Origin: Paulinella micropora
Lineage: Eukaryota; Cercozoa; Imbricatea; Euglyphida; Paulinellidae
Assembly: GCA_019918135.1 (NCBI GenBank)
Contig: WBZZ01001314.1
Location: 62,001-126,000 of the forward strand
Direction: 5' to 3'
DNA: 64,000 nt
In this document: positions 42,226 through 51,915 of the stretch, piece by piece
How the letters are laid out: each line of letters opens with the position of its first letter
Numbering within the stretch: position 1 is the first letter of the stretch
Made by a program: the position numbers and the translations under genes
Notes under the pieces: model-generated
Told to the model about the DNA's origin: nothing
Seen by the model: only the letters and a program-made list of their open reading frames with translations
Database searches by the model: none

Positions 42226-42240
42226 CGATTATTTAGTGGA
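42215..42240. other. Probable boundary between GC-rich virus-like block and host DNA
   Basis: GC content, codon style and gene structure all change here. To the left is gap-free GC-rich coding; to the right begins A/T-richer sequence with GATA tracts, satellites and spliced exons within a kilobase. I see no terminal repeat or target duplication, because the left border is outside the window. Confidence 0.55.
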
Positions 42241-42842
42241 TGCCTAAAACTCCCCCATGGATTTTCTGTCGTCGAGGTATGTTGCTTCTTCGGTATTGTA
42301 GCGGATCTATTTCCCGGCCCTCTCCCAGTTGGCAAATCTTGGCTGCCTCGTCCAGAACCCGCTCTGCCTACGTTCCGTGATTGCAAGTTGGGATACAATT
42401 GCCCTGGTTTGTTCACCTGCGGTTCTGATGGATTAGGCGGCACGGGCGCCGCGCCGCCCCCAGCCGGCTGTTTCTGTTCCTCTTCGAGTACTGGAAATAG
42501 CAAGGGCCACCTCAACGACGGAGTGTTCGTGACAATCCAGAACACGTTGTACAAAAACAGGTTCCAATCGTGGCGCTGGGCTTGCCTTCTTGCATAAACC
42601 TTCATTTCGGCTGCTCCTGTCTTTTCGTACTGATCTGCGCAAAGCCCGTTGACCAACGAGTAGGCTAGCGCTGCGCAGTACCCAGGCGGGAGGCCAACCA
42701 GTTCTTCTTTTGTCACTTCTGGGAAAAAACCTCCTGGTAACGCTTAGGGGACAAGGACGCCCCGAAGTCTGAGACAGGTGCTTTCGACGCATCGAGAGAC
42801 GCTGATGCAGAATGCGCTGCATTCTTAGAGTCCGCGGTACAT
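42240..42842 (-). pseudogene. Decayed coding stretch of unknown family
   Basis: Minus-strand frame 42,716-42,240 has a natural-looking protein sequence (LPPGYCAALAYSLVNGLCAD; RHDWNLFLYNVFWIV). It is preceded in another frame by a further coding-like segment (about 42,842-42,733, containing DFGASLSPKRYQEVF). The two frames meet at a T6 run (42,725-42,730, plus strand AAAAAA). It could be an exon of a host gene or an old element cut by the insertion; no ATG-led complete ORF exists. Confidence 0.35.
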
Positions 42843-42845
42843 ACG

Positions 42846-42972
42846 TAGATAGATAGATAGATAGACACATAGATACATCGATACAATATTAGATACATAG
42901 ATAGATACATAGGTGCATAGATAGACTCCTACATAGGTACATAGATACATAGATAGATACATAGATAGATAC

Positions 42973-43010
<38 letters not shown>

Positions 43011-43021
43011 GGATAGATAGG

Positions 43022-43062
<41 letters not shown>
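42846..43062. repeat. GATA-type microsatellite array
   Basis: Interrupted (GATA)n/(TAGA)n over about 220 bp. Further tracts occur at 43,287-43,366 and 44,926-44,981. Confidence 0.95.
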
Positions 43063-43396
43063 TGACTACGTATAACTAGTTAGTGCCCATCACTACATAG
43101 TTAGTTCTCATCACTAAACATGTAGTCATTTCAGTATTACATGACATAGTAAGTGATGTGCACCAAATTGTTAGTGATGGTCACTGTGTTTTATTTTGTA
43201 GTGATCGTCACTATAGCTAGTGACCAGCACTACATGTTATATTTAGTGCACATAACTAAATAGTTAGTGGCCATCTTCACTTAGTAGATAGGGAGATAGA
43301 TAGATGGATAGATGGGTAGATAGGTAGATAGATAGATAAGTAGATATAGATATAGATATTTAAAATGTGTGTGTGTCTTTGTGTTTATGTATGTAG

Positions 43397-43826
43397 GAAG
43401 TGCAAGCCTACTTGCAGAAGCAAGACCCGAATATGCAAGACACGGTTGAAAACGCGGTCGGTTTTTACTTCCTGGCACAGAAGCACCCAGGCGGCCTTAG
43501 CAGTTTCGCCATTGATCGTGCTCGTTGGGTGGGACAATTTACGGCCTGTCCCAATCTTGTTTTTGACACGAAAGTTTTTGCACCAAAAGAGCAGCTGCAA
43601 AGAATACTACGCCAGGGCGACGATGAATTACAACGTGGAGGGGTTGAGGACACTGGGTGGGACGAGGAGCAATCTGAAAAATTTCTCGGTCTGTTTAGCC
43701 GGCAGCAAGCGCTCTACGAGATTAACACTAGTGGCAAGTTTTTATTTCATCTCAGCTGGCCAGGGCAGCAGAGCGCCGCGGTGCAAGAGTTTCTGGCACT
43801 GCGCAAGACCTTGCCGGTATATGCAG
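43397..43826 (+). CDS. Exon of multi-exon host gene (143 codons)
   Basis: Flanked by AG at 43,395-43,396 and a consensus donor GTAAGTG at 43,827. Open in one frame, with a protein-like sequence of mixed composition (EVQAYLQKQDPN to LRKTLPVYA). No domain recognised. The donor site is itself the first unit of the 21-bp satellite array that fills the following intron. The link to the next exon chain is not phase-proven; one or more small exons may lie between. Confidence 0.55.
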
Positions 43827-44049
43827 GTAAGTGCCCATCACTACATAGTAAGTGCCCAACACTAGATACTAAGGTTCACTACATAGTAAGTGCCCATCAC
43901 TACATAGTAAGTGCCCATCACTACATAGTAAGTTCCCATTACTACGTGCCCATCACTACGTAGTAAGTGCCCATCACTACATAGTAAGTGCCCATCACTA
44001 TATATGCAATAGTAAGTGCCCCTCACTACATAGTAAATGCCCATCACCA
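43827..44049 (-). repeat. 21-bp satellite array in an intron (GTAAGT orientation)
   Basis: About ten units of GTAAGTGCCCATCACTACATA, some shortened. The reverse complement has the core TAGTGATGGGCACTTA, the same core as the arrays at 45.7, 47.5 and 48.0 kb in the opposite orientation. Every unit carries a match to the 5' splice-site consensus. Confidence 0.9.
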
Positions 44050-44138
44050 GGTAGATAGATAGCTGTCTACGGTCGATACTAGTTCTTGCTTTTCTGCCTT
44101 GTGAACAAGGTAAAGGAAGAAGAGCACCAACTCAAACT

Positions 44139-44713
44139 CTTGCTGGTCGTCTTCGGTCTCCTGTTTGTCAAATTAGACAAACATGTTTCCGAAGAGAACA
44201 CCAATGCACTTCAGCACACTTCCGATTACTGTGTCTGTTGCTGGTCGTCTTCGGTCTCCTGTTTGTCAAATTAGACAGACATGTTTCCGAAGACAACACC
44301 AATGCACTTCAGCACACTTTCGATTACTGTGTTTGGATGTCAATGGTGAGACTTGTTGTCCATTTGAGGGAGGATTGTCGCAAGAAATTACAAATTTCTT
44401 CCGCGATAAAATTTCTTGCTCCGATTCTTCATCTGACCCCTACGGTCGTTACTAGTTCGTGCTCCTTCCTTTAAAACTTGTGTTTTGAAGGAAGAAGAGC
44501 GCCAACTCAAACTCTTGCTGGTCGTCTTCGGTCTCCTGTTTGTCAAATTAGACAGACATGTTTCCGAAGAGAACACCAATGCACTTCAGCACACTTCCGA
44601 TTACTGTGTCTGTAACAATGCTGGTCGTCTTCGGTCTCCTGTTTGTCAAATTAGACATGTTTCCAAAGAGAACACCAATGCACTTCATCACACTTCCGAT
44701 TATTGTGTTTGGA
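44139..44713 (+). repeat. Tandem repeat of about 98 bp, four copies
   Basis: Units at about 44,139, 44,239, 44,515 and 44,621 begin GCTGGTCGTCTTCGGTCTCC and end near GATTACTGTGT. Copies are 90% or more alike, with a 180-bp insertion-like segment between the second and third. Part of each unit is open (LLVVFGLLFVKLD), which might be a duplicated exon, but no splice sites flank it convincingly. A degenerate related segment (44,340-44,470 and 44,750-44,870) is also doubled. Confidence 0.8.
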
Positions 44714-44922
44714 TGTCAATGCTCGTGAGAACTTCAAAGTCTCTGATGAGACTTGTTGTTCATTTGAGGAAGGGTTCTGGCAGACTTGTTGTTCATTTGA
44801 GGAAGGGTTCTGGCAAGAAATTACAAAAATCTCTTACTACGATTCTTCATCTGACCCCTACGGTCGTTACTGGTTCGTGCTTTTTTGCGCTTTCCAGAGC
44901 AGAGTAACCGCAAAAGAGCGCC

Positions 44923-44979
<57 letters not shown>

Positions 44980-44983
44980 GTAG

Positions 44984-45110
44984 AGTGCCCATCACTACAT
45001 AGTAAGTGCCCATCACTACATAGTAAGTGCCCATCACTACATAGTAAGTGCCCATCACTACATAGTAAGTGCCCATCACTACATAGTAAGTTCTCATCAC
45101 TACATACGAA
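44984..45110 (-). repeat. 21-bp satellite array (GTAAGT orientation)
   Basis: Six near-perfect 21-bp units next to a GATA tract, ending 30 bp before the acceptor of the exon at 45,142. Confidence 0.9.
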
Positions 45111-45141
45111 GTAGTAATTTACTCCACTTTCTACTCCATAG

Positions 45142-46177
45142 ACGCGCCGCCACCTCCATCTGCACCCGGCGCATCGCAGCCAGCCGGCTCTGGCCCAGAA
45201 GCTTGGAAGATACGAGGGAGATTCTTGGAGAGGATGACGATGATACTGCAGCCGTGCCAGACGATAAGGAAGGGGAGTCTGCAAGTGAGGAAGAAGTGGA
45301 GGAGGAGAACACAGTGTATGTCACGGAGGTCGCGCCCGGAAACGAGTATGTGCAACAAGTGATGGCACTGTGCACTGCTCACATGGAGGCTGAAAAGAAA
45401 CCAACCCTATTGACGATTCAAATGAACCTCAGGTATTCGTTCCAAGTTTCATACATATGTTACAAGTGTGATTGCAAAGTTCAAGTTTCATACATACAGT
45501 GTGATTGCGATGTGACCATCTCAGGGTGTCCTTCAAGGAATTGCTGGATTCCCACGTGAAGGTCTTCGCGGATAGGGAGATGACGAAGAGTCTTCCTATA
45601 CAAAGACTGGGTACGTTGATTCTTAGCATTACGGATAATATCACCTAAGCCACATAGGATGTAGTGATGGTCACTTTGAAGTTAGTGATGGTCACTTTGC
45701 AGTTAGTGATGGACACTTAGAGGTTAGTGATGGTCACTTACAGGTTAGTGATGATCACTTAGAGGTTAGTGATGATCACTCAGAGGTTAGTGATGGTTAC
45801 TTAGACGTTAGTGATGATCACTTGTTGCATAGCACATCATTGCTTGCCATGTGCAGAGGCTTCTCTGGCAATCACGGTGAAAGCTCTCAGGAACTTCTCC
45901 AAGAGCAAAATGTTCAGCAAATGCCCGTGACAGAGTAACTTACTGTCCTGTTTGCATATGTTACTGCTTCATGTATTGCGTGGGTATGTGCAGGCCCTGG
46001 GGCAAGGAGAAAAAGACATCGTTTCAGGCTGTGAAAGAATCAATGCCTGTAATCAAGTATGACGAGTTAGATCCACAGTCAGCTAAGCTGGACTTTGCAG
46101 GTCTCATCTTTAGTCATCATGAAGGTATTCCTGGAATGTACCAGTTTAGGAGGCAAATGGACAGAAACATAGCGAAG
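45142..46177 (+). CDS. Four phase-matched exons of the host gene
   Basis: Exons 45,142-45,432, 45,525-45,610, 45,857-45,926 and 45,994-46,177 all have AG/GT borders. Successive phases (2, 1, 2, 0) keep one frame throughout. The first is very acidic (EDDDDTAAV; EEEVEEEN); the others read like a helical globular protein (VSFKELLDSHVKVFADRE; AKLDFAG). The third donor, at 45,927 (GTGACA), is weak but is the only one that avoids a stop and keeps phase. Introns here are 92, 246 and 67 bp; the next is nearly 2 kb. Nuclear function is suggested only by the acidic and Lys-rich tracts. Confidence 0.6.
45657..45835 (+). repeat. 21-bp satellite array (TTAGTGATGGTCACTT orientation)
   Basis: About eight units within the intron between the exons at 45,525 and 45,857. 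The core AGTGA-TGG-TCACT is an inverted repeat. Confidence 0.9.
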
Positions 46178-46195
46178 GTCTCTCTCTCTCTCTAA

Positions 46196-46264
<69 letters not shown>

Positions 46265-46265
<1 letters not shown>

Positions 46266-46412
46266 GTGTATCTCCTGCCAATTGCTGAGCCAAAAGGCCA
46301 TGTGCATCCAGTCCTCCATTCCATAAGGAAAGTCTCCACACCAATCGGTGGAATAAAGGAAGTGACGGCATAGAACATTACTCTAGGAGCTTTATACCAA
46401 TCAGCCCATGGA
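46265..46412 (-). mobile_element. Short SINE-like element, family 2
   Basis: About 150 bp repeated at 47,118-47,290 and 51,699-51,871. On the minus strand it runs from CCATGGGCTGATTGG to a 3' end GGAGATACAC followed by (TAT)n. No clear pol III boxes. The 3' part (ATGGAGGACTGGATGCACATGG) resembles the LINE and SINE tails. Confidence 0.8.
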
Positions 46413-46441
46413 AAAATAATAATAATAATAGTAATAATAAT

Positions 46442-46715
46442 AGTGCTTCTCTGTCAATGGCGAATGCATTTCTGCACATGCGCCTCCATCGTCTCACCCG
46501 TGAGGGGAGTACGAAGAATTGACGATAAGCTCTAATGACACCCCCGCAAGGGCAGTTCCAACACTTCCAGACGGGCCGGTATGTTCAATGAAAATACCGG
46601 TATGTTCAATGAAAATACCGGTATGTTCAATGAAAATACTGGTGGCACCGACGGGAATCGAACTGGCGACAGGGCCCAGATGGTAGAACTTGACCACTGG
46701 GCTATCACGGTGTCC

Positions 46716-46716
<1 letters not shown>
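46442..46716 (-). mobile_element. tRNA-derived SINE, family 1, copy 1
   Basis: Minus-strand element of about 270 bp. The first 72 bases are tRNA-like: A box TAGCCCAGTGGTC (46,692-46,704), B box GTTCGATTCCC (46,653-46,663), and acceptor-stem-like ends pairing at six of seven positions. A unique body follows, including a triplicated 20-bp unit here (GTATTTTCATTGAACATACC), then the LINE-like 3' tail and (TAT)n. Other copies: 46,772-47,037, 51,915-52,183, 52,224-52,490, 60,768-60,998. Confidence 0.9.
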
Positions 46717-46761
<45 letters not shown>

Positions 46762-46771
46762 TAGTAACAAT

Positions 46772-47037
46772 AGTGCTTCTCTGTAATGGCTGATGCAAAT
46801 CTGCACATGCGCCTCCATCGTCTCACCCGTGAGGGGAGTACGAAGAATTGACGATAGGCTCTAATGACACCCCCGCAAGGGCAGTTCCAACACTTCCAGA
46901 CGGGCTGGTATGTTCAATGAAAATACTGGTCCAGACGGATCGGTATGTTCAATGAAAATACTGGTGGCACCGACGGGAATCGAACTGGCGACAGGGCCCA
47001 GATGGTAGAACTTGACCACTGGGCTATCACGGTATCC
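46772..47037 (-). mobile_element. tRNA-derived SINE, family 1, copy 2
   Basis: Same structure as copy 1, with the internal unit duplicated and diverged. Its head lies in an (AAT)n tract that is the tail of the next element. Confidence 0.9.

Positions 47038-47117
<80 letters not shown>
47038..47117. repeat. (AAT)n microsatellite between SINEs
   Basis: About 80 bp of uninterrupted AAT, serving as the 3' tail of the family 2 element at 47,118-47,290. Similar tracts flank every SINE in the window. Confidence 0.95.
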
Positions 47118-47118
<1 letters not shown>

Positions 47119-47290
47119 GTGTATCTCCTGCCAATTGCTGAGCCAAAAGGCCATGTGCATCCAGTCCTCCATTCCATAAGGAAAGTCTCCACACCAATCG
47201 GTGGAATAAAGGAAGTGACGGCATAGAACATTACTCTAGGAGCTTTATACCAATCAGCCCATGGAAAGGACCGATGGCCTATGTACTCCC
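47118..47290 (-). mobile_element. Short SINE-like element, family 2, copy 2
   Basis: Longer at its 5' end than the first copy, starting GGGAGTACATAGGCCATCGG. Followed by about 95 bp of (AAT)n at 47,291-47,384. Confidence 0.85.
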
Positions 47291-47374
<84 letters not shown>

Positions 47375-47435
47375 TAATAAGAATAGTAATAACCTTCTGT
47401 GTGTGTCTCAAACACATACTCTCACTCTTCTCTCT

Positions 47436-47694
47436 CTGAAGTTAGTGATGGTCACTTCGAAGTTAGTGATGGTCACTTCGAAGTTAGTGATGGTCACTTT
47501 GAGGTTAGAGTTTAGTGATGGTGTCTTCGAAGTTAGTGATGGTCACTTAGATGTTAGTGATGGTCACTCGGAAGTCAGTGATGGTCACTTAAACGTTAGT
47601 GATGGTCACTTAGATGTTTGTGATGGTTACTTAAAAGTTAGTGATGGTCACTTAGATGTTAGTGATGGTCACTTTGAGGTTAGTCGCTGGACAT
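47436..47694 (+). repeat. 21-bp satellite array
   Basis: Twelve or so units GTTAGTGATGGTCACTTxxA, with variant linkers (CGAA, AGAT, GGAA). Confidence 0.9.
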
Positions 47695-47883
47695 AACGGT
47701 ACGCTAGCACACTCTAGCCTTTACGGATCAGGTAGACTTGAAAGCATACATACATAACGGTACGCTAGCGACTTTACCTGCCTCGAAACGCTGCACCGGT
47801 TGTTGTGGGAATTGGGCACACTTTAACACGACTACTATTTTAAAGTGTTAAATTGTGCCCAAAGCCTTCCTCTCTCTCTCTTC

Positions 47884-48118
47884 GAAGTTAGTGATGGTCA
47901 TTTGGAAGTTAGTGATGGTCACTTTGAGGTTAGAGGTTAGTGATGGCATCTTCGAATTTAGTGATGGTCATTTAGCAGTTAGTGATGGTCACTCGGAATT
48001 CAGTGATTGTCACTTAACAGTTAGTGATGGTCACTTAACAGTTAGTGATGGTCACTTAACAGTTAGTGATAGTCACTTAACAGTTAGTGATGGTCACTTA
48101 ACAGTTAGTGATGGTCTC
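47884..48118 (+). repeat. 21-bp satellite array before an exon
   Basis: About eleven units, running into a (CT)n tract that forms the polypyrimidine tract of the acceptor at 48,137. Confidence 0.9.
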
Positions 48119-48137
48119 TCTCTCTCTCTCTCTGTAG

Positions 48138-50314
48138 GTTGCAGTGCCAGGCATCACGGACGCGTCTTTGAACAGACACATAATCAATCAGTTGTGTGAT
48201 ACTGTCGCGCTGCACTATTTCCCGTATGCCAACAAGAAAATCAATAGTATGATCTCTCTCTTGCTCTCTCTCTCTCTTTCTTTCTTTCTCTCTATCTCTC
48301 TCTCTCTCTCTCCTTATATATATATATGTATATATTGATCTGTCATGGCTGAGCCCGAGGGCCATGCGCCTCCATCCCTCGACCCAACAGGGACTACAGT
48401 GAGTATGTTGGGGAGGGAAGATATATGTATATCCATATATATATATGCATCCACTTACTATGCTGCTTTTCTTTCTCTCCGTTTTGTACTGTGTAGCTTA
48501 CAGCCGGTGGGTGCAACACGCTACGAGTGTTCTCAAGAAGGGGGGGGACCCCTGACGATATTACGCGACGTTACACGCGGTTGCATAATTTCTTCTTTAA
48601 CCGAGTGGGCCCCTGGTCGGCCAACATGATCAACGCAACTGTCTTCTGGCGGATGCGCTTGCTCGGTCAAAAACCAAAAACGTTCTCTCCCTCTCTCCCT
48701 ATATATGTCATTAGTGCCAATCACTTAGTATGTAGTGAAGATTGCCCCTTTCTGTCTAAGTCTCTCTTTCTCTCTCTCTCTCCCTCAACTCAAACAGAAA
48801 GGGGCATTGTCGAAATTCGAAGCAAGGCGCCAGCAGGATCTCACGGCTGTAGCCTCCCAGGATCAAGGGACGCCCCCAGCACGAAAGAAACAGAAGCAGC
48901 AGGAGGAGGAAGATGACCCAGGGGACCAATTACAGTCAGAACAAGTGCAGGCCGCGGACGAAGAAGAAGACGAAGAATCTGAACCGGAATCCAGGAAGAG
49001 GAAGAAAGTGAGTAAAGGCAAAGATGAGGAAGAAAGTGGAGAGGAAGAAAGTGGAGAGGAACGCAAGAAAAGCGGGAAGCGTCCATCACCACCCAAGAAG
49101 AAGCAGAAAGGTAACTGAAGAGGAACAAGAAAAAGAATAGTCCCGCGCGCTTATTGTTATGGTTTTTCTTTGCAGTTAATTGTGCTTGTAGAAGTCCAAT
49201 GTAGCTCTTGCAAGGAGGGGAAACAGCCCGAGACGTCGGACGAGGAAGACGACGAGGAAGACGATGAGGAGGAAGATTACGTGCCGCCGGGCAAGAAAGA
49301 GAAGACAGCAATTGCAAAGGAAGGTAACTTTCTTTTTAGTCCAAGATTACGTATCACTACATAGTAATGCCCATCACTACATAGTAAGTGCCCATCACTA
49401 AATAGTAAGTGCCCATCACTACATAGTAAGTGCCCATCACTACATAGTAAGTGCCCATCACCACAGCAGAAGAGTGCTTGTTGAAGAGAAGAGTGCTTGT
49501 TGACAGGTGGGAAGAAGAGTAAGGCACAGCAGAAATCGAAATCAAAGGGAGCTGGAAAGGGAACTGGGAAGGGGAAGAAAAAAAAGGACGCTCCAGAAAT
49601 CATTGAATTCAAGCGTGACCCGGTCCCCCCCCCCCCCCATCCACCCACCCACCCATCACTACCACCGCCCACCCACCTTTACTAGTAAGAATAATCTTAG
49701 CGAGTCACTATTGGTTGTATGTTAGCTGGTGGTAGTGCGCGTTGGGTAAAAGAACATTCTGACCCTGCTCGCGAGAATGTTAGTTCGCGTGCACGCAAGC
49801 CACGCTTGCTGGACTGTGGATTCTTCTCTCTTGTTCGTATTCCCGGCGCCTCCGGATTGGGAGTTGCAGTTGTCCCCAAACATCCCAACTGGTTTGGATC
49901 TCTGTTATGTCACGCGAACACATTGTTGCTCAGGTACGATGGTGTCTGGACTAGTTCCCAGAAACGAACACTTGGGTATAGCTATGTCCTTGCTATCGAG
50001 GAGGGTGGAGTTTCGCTTGTTGTACTCCAATATATGCGTCATGAAATAGTCAGTGCCAAAAATCTGGAAGCGGGGCATGAGGCATTGAAAAAGGGTGGAG
50101 GTTTCTTACTTCAACACAGCGATCTTCCCAATTGCGAATTTGTGGTCTTTGGGAACTCAAAATCAACGTATAAAGTGTAAGTTCAATCGTTACAGGATAT
50201 TTTTTGTGGACAACCGCTTACAGTTTCTTACAGTCGTTCTTATCGCGGGTGGTTTCTGGAGCGCTATGGACATAAGCTCGATCGCTTACAGTGGGCAACA
50301 CTGACTCCGTTCCT
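48138..50314 (+). CDS. Downstream exons of the multi-exon host gene
   Basis: Exons 48,138-48,246, 48,497-48,665, 48,798-49,110, 49,192-49,323, 49,507-49,622, 49,701-50,176 and 50,224-50,314. The first continues the phase 0 end of 46,177. The chain 48,798 to 50,314 is phase-consistent at every junction, including a 47-bp intron (50,177-50,223, GTAAGT...CAG). The exon at 48,497 has a frame break at a G8 run (48,539-48,546), and its junction to 48,798 is uncertain. Content: RHIINQLCDTVALHYF-type sequence, a long Lys/Glu-rich nuclear-type region, a CSSCKEG plus poly-acidic segment, a KSKGAGKGTGKGKKKK basic stretch, and a C-terminal globular part with many aromatic residues. No family recognised. 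Confidence 0.6.
49351..49463 (-). repeat. 21-bp satellite array in an intron (GTAAGT orientation)
   Basis: Five units; the last, GTAAGTGCCCATCACCACAG, has become acceptor-like. The exon itself starts after the next CAG at 49,506. Confidence 0.9.
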
Positions 50315-50378
50315 GTGAGTCCCTGGTCACTTACTTGGCAGTGATGATTGCTAAATTGATAGTGAAAGTCACATAGTA

Positions 50379-50486
50379 TGTAGTGATGGTCACTTACAAG
50401 TTAGTGATGGTCACTTACAAGTTAGTGATGGTCACTTAGGGGTTAGTGACGGTCACTTAGCGGTTAATGCTGGTCACTTAATCCAT
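50379..50486 (+). repeat. 21-bp satellite array
   Basis: Five units with decaying ends, followed by TAGCATGTCAAGAGGAATAGTAATTAATAATAAT. That same suffix follows the arrays at 51,003-51,072 and 59,488-59,655, so it belongs to a larger dispersed unit. Confidence 0.85.
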
Positions 50487-50699
50487 AGCATGTCAAGAGG
50501 AATAGTAATTAATAATAATAGTAATAATAAAAAATGACACCAACACAAAACATATATATATGCTTGTCAAGGCGAAAGGTGAGAAGTTTACCACAGACAG
50601 TGAGAAAGTTTGTGAGGGCGTATGAGAGAGAGCAAGGGGAGCAAATTCACACACATGACATGCATATTAAGCATAAGTGCATCTAAAATGTGGTGGCAG

Positions 50700-50987
50700 G
50701 GGGAAGAGGCACCAGAAGAAGACTCAAGCGATGACGACGAGCCACTTGTGGCTCCTCGTCTTCGTGTTTCTTCTTGTTCTTCCGCTGCTGCTGCTGCACA
50801 GCCTGCCTCACCACATCCCCCTCCTTCCCCTGCCAGCCTCTGCTCCACCCAAGTCCCCACTCCCCCCCCACCTGCAAGCCCACACTCACCCCTCCCCCCC
50901 ACCGAACCCAACACACCCGAACCACCTAACCACAACAAAGAGTGGCAGTCCCCTCTAGCAGTAACACGCTCGCCCAGCCCTGCGTGA
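50700..50987 (+). CDS. Candidate terminal exon with polyadenylation signal
   Basis: Acceptor CAG at 50,697-50,699. One frame reads EEAPEEDSSDDDEPLVAP, then Ser/Pro-rich sequence ending RSPSPA, with AATAAA at 50,993-50,998 directly after the stop. Joining it to the donor at 50,315 would give a different, hydrophobic frame, so either an exon is missing between them or this belongs to another gene. Acidic/Pro-rich composition matches the upstream gene. Confidence 0.4.
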   Translation, partial: GEEAPEEDSSDDDEPLVAPRLRVSSCSSAAAAAQPASPHPPPSPASLCSTQVPTPPPPASPHSPLPPTEPNTPEPPNHNKEWQSPLAVTRSPSPA

Positions 50988-51002
50988 ACGGTAATAAACA
51001 TA

Positions 51003-51072
51003 CGGTCACTTAGGGGTTAGTGACGGTCACTTAGGGGTTAGTGATGGTCACTTAGATTTTAGTGATGATCAC
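51003..51072 (+). repeat. 21-bp satellite array, short
   Basis: Three units plus the TAGCATGTCAAGAGGAATAG suffix and an (AAT)n tract (51,105-51,170). Confidence 0.85.
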
Positions 51073-51102
51073 TTAATCCATAGCATGTCAAGAGGAATAG
51101 TA

Positions 51103-51169
<67 letters not shown>

Positions 51170-51173
<4 letters not shown>

Positions 51174-51664
51174 TACTTCCTCTAAGGCGTACTGATGCAG
51201 CTGATGGCACGATCCGTTTCCGGACATGAGCCTCCATGCCCTTGTTCGAGGTGCTCCATCCCCACCTAGTCAGTCTCTCGACTGATCATAGGGGCCACCG
51301 ATGGAGCTCCTGAGGGCAAGACTACACTAAGCCGAGGTTACTCCGCAGTCCCAGCAACCTCTTGCAAAACGTTGCCGCATGTGCAAGTGCGTACACCAAG
51401 CATGGTTGCTAGAACTACCTCAAAACCCCAACCATAACAATTTGGTATCCGCTGGGTCCACGGGCTATCAACCGGCCTAGCGGAGTTTAAGATCTTCGAC
51501 AGGCGCCCAACGACCCTCCTCCCCAGCATCATCCACCAAATGGTTTTGAGTTGGCATCACAGTTTAACGTCGTAAGGCCATTGGGCTGGAGCTCTGATAA
51601 ACAAGCGTGACTAAGTTTTTATCATCAGGTGTTACCCTCAAATATATCACAGTCAACACTCCGA
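51170..51664 (-). mobile_element. Unclassified retroelement fragment of about 490 bp
   Basis: On the minus strand it ends with GGCATGGAGGCTCATGTCCGG ... GAGGAAGTATA followed by (TTA)n, the tail style of the LINE and SINEs here. The body has no tRNA boxes or ORF that I recognise. Probably the 3' end of another LINE of the same lineage or a long SINE. Confidence 0.6.
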
Positions 51665-51698
51665 AATAATAATAAATAATAATAATAATAATAATAAT

Positions 51699-51871
51699 AG
51701 TGTATCTCCTGCCAATTGCTGAGCCAAAAGGCCATGTGCATCCAGTCCTCCATTCCATAAGGAAAGTCTCCACACCAATCGGTGGAATAAAGGAAGTGAC
51801 GGCATAGAACATTACTCTAGGAGCTTTATACCAATCAGCCCATGGAAAGGACCGATGGCCTATGTACTCCC
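51699..51871 (-). mobile_element. Short SINE-like element, family 2, copy 3
   Basis: Almost identical to 47,118-47,290, with (AAT)n on both sides. Confidence 0.85.

Positions 51872-51914
<43 letters not shown>

Positions 51915-51915
<1 letters not shown>

Noticed and set aside
43827-44049. CRISPR array
   Set aside because: Regular 21-bp units but no unique spacers, eukaryotic intron context, no cas genes.
46640-46716. Functional tRNA gene
   Set aside because: A and B boxes are present, but it is the head of a dispersed element found five times, with a mismatched acceptor stem and a long body and tail.
46079-47417. Poly-Ile/Asn/Tyr ORFs
   Set aside because: Translations of (AAT)n tracts and SINE bodies.
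50175-50195. 19-21 bp micro-intron
   Set aside because: A 47-bp intron ending at 50,223 uses the same donor, fits phase and leaves the better protein frame.
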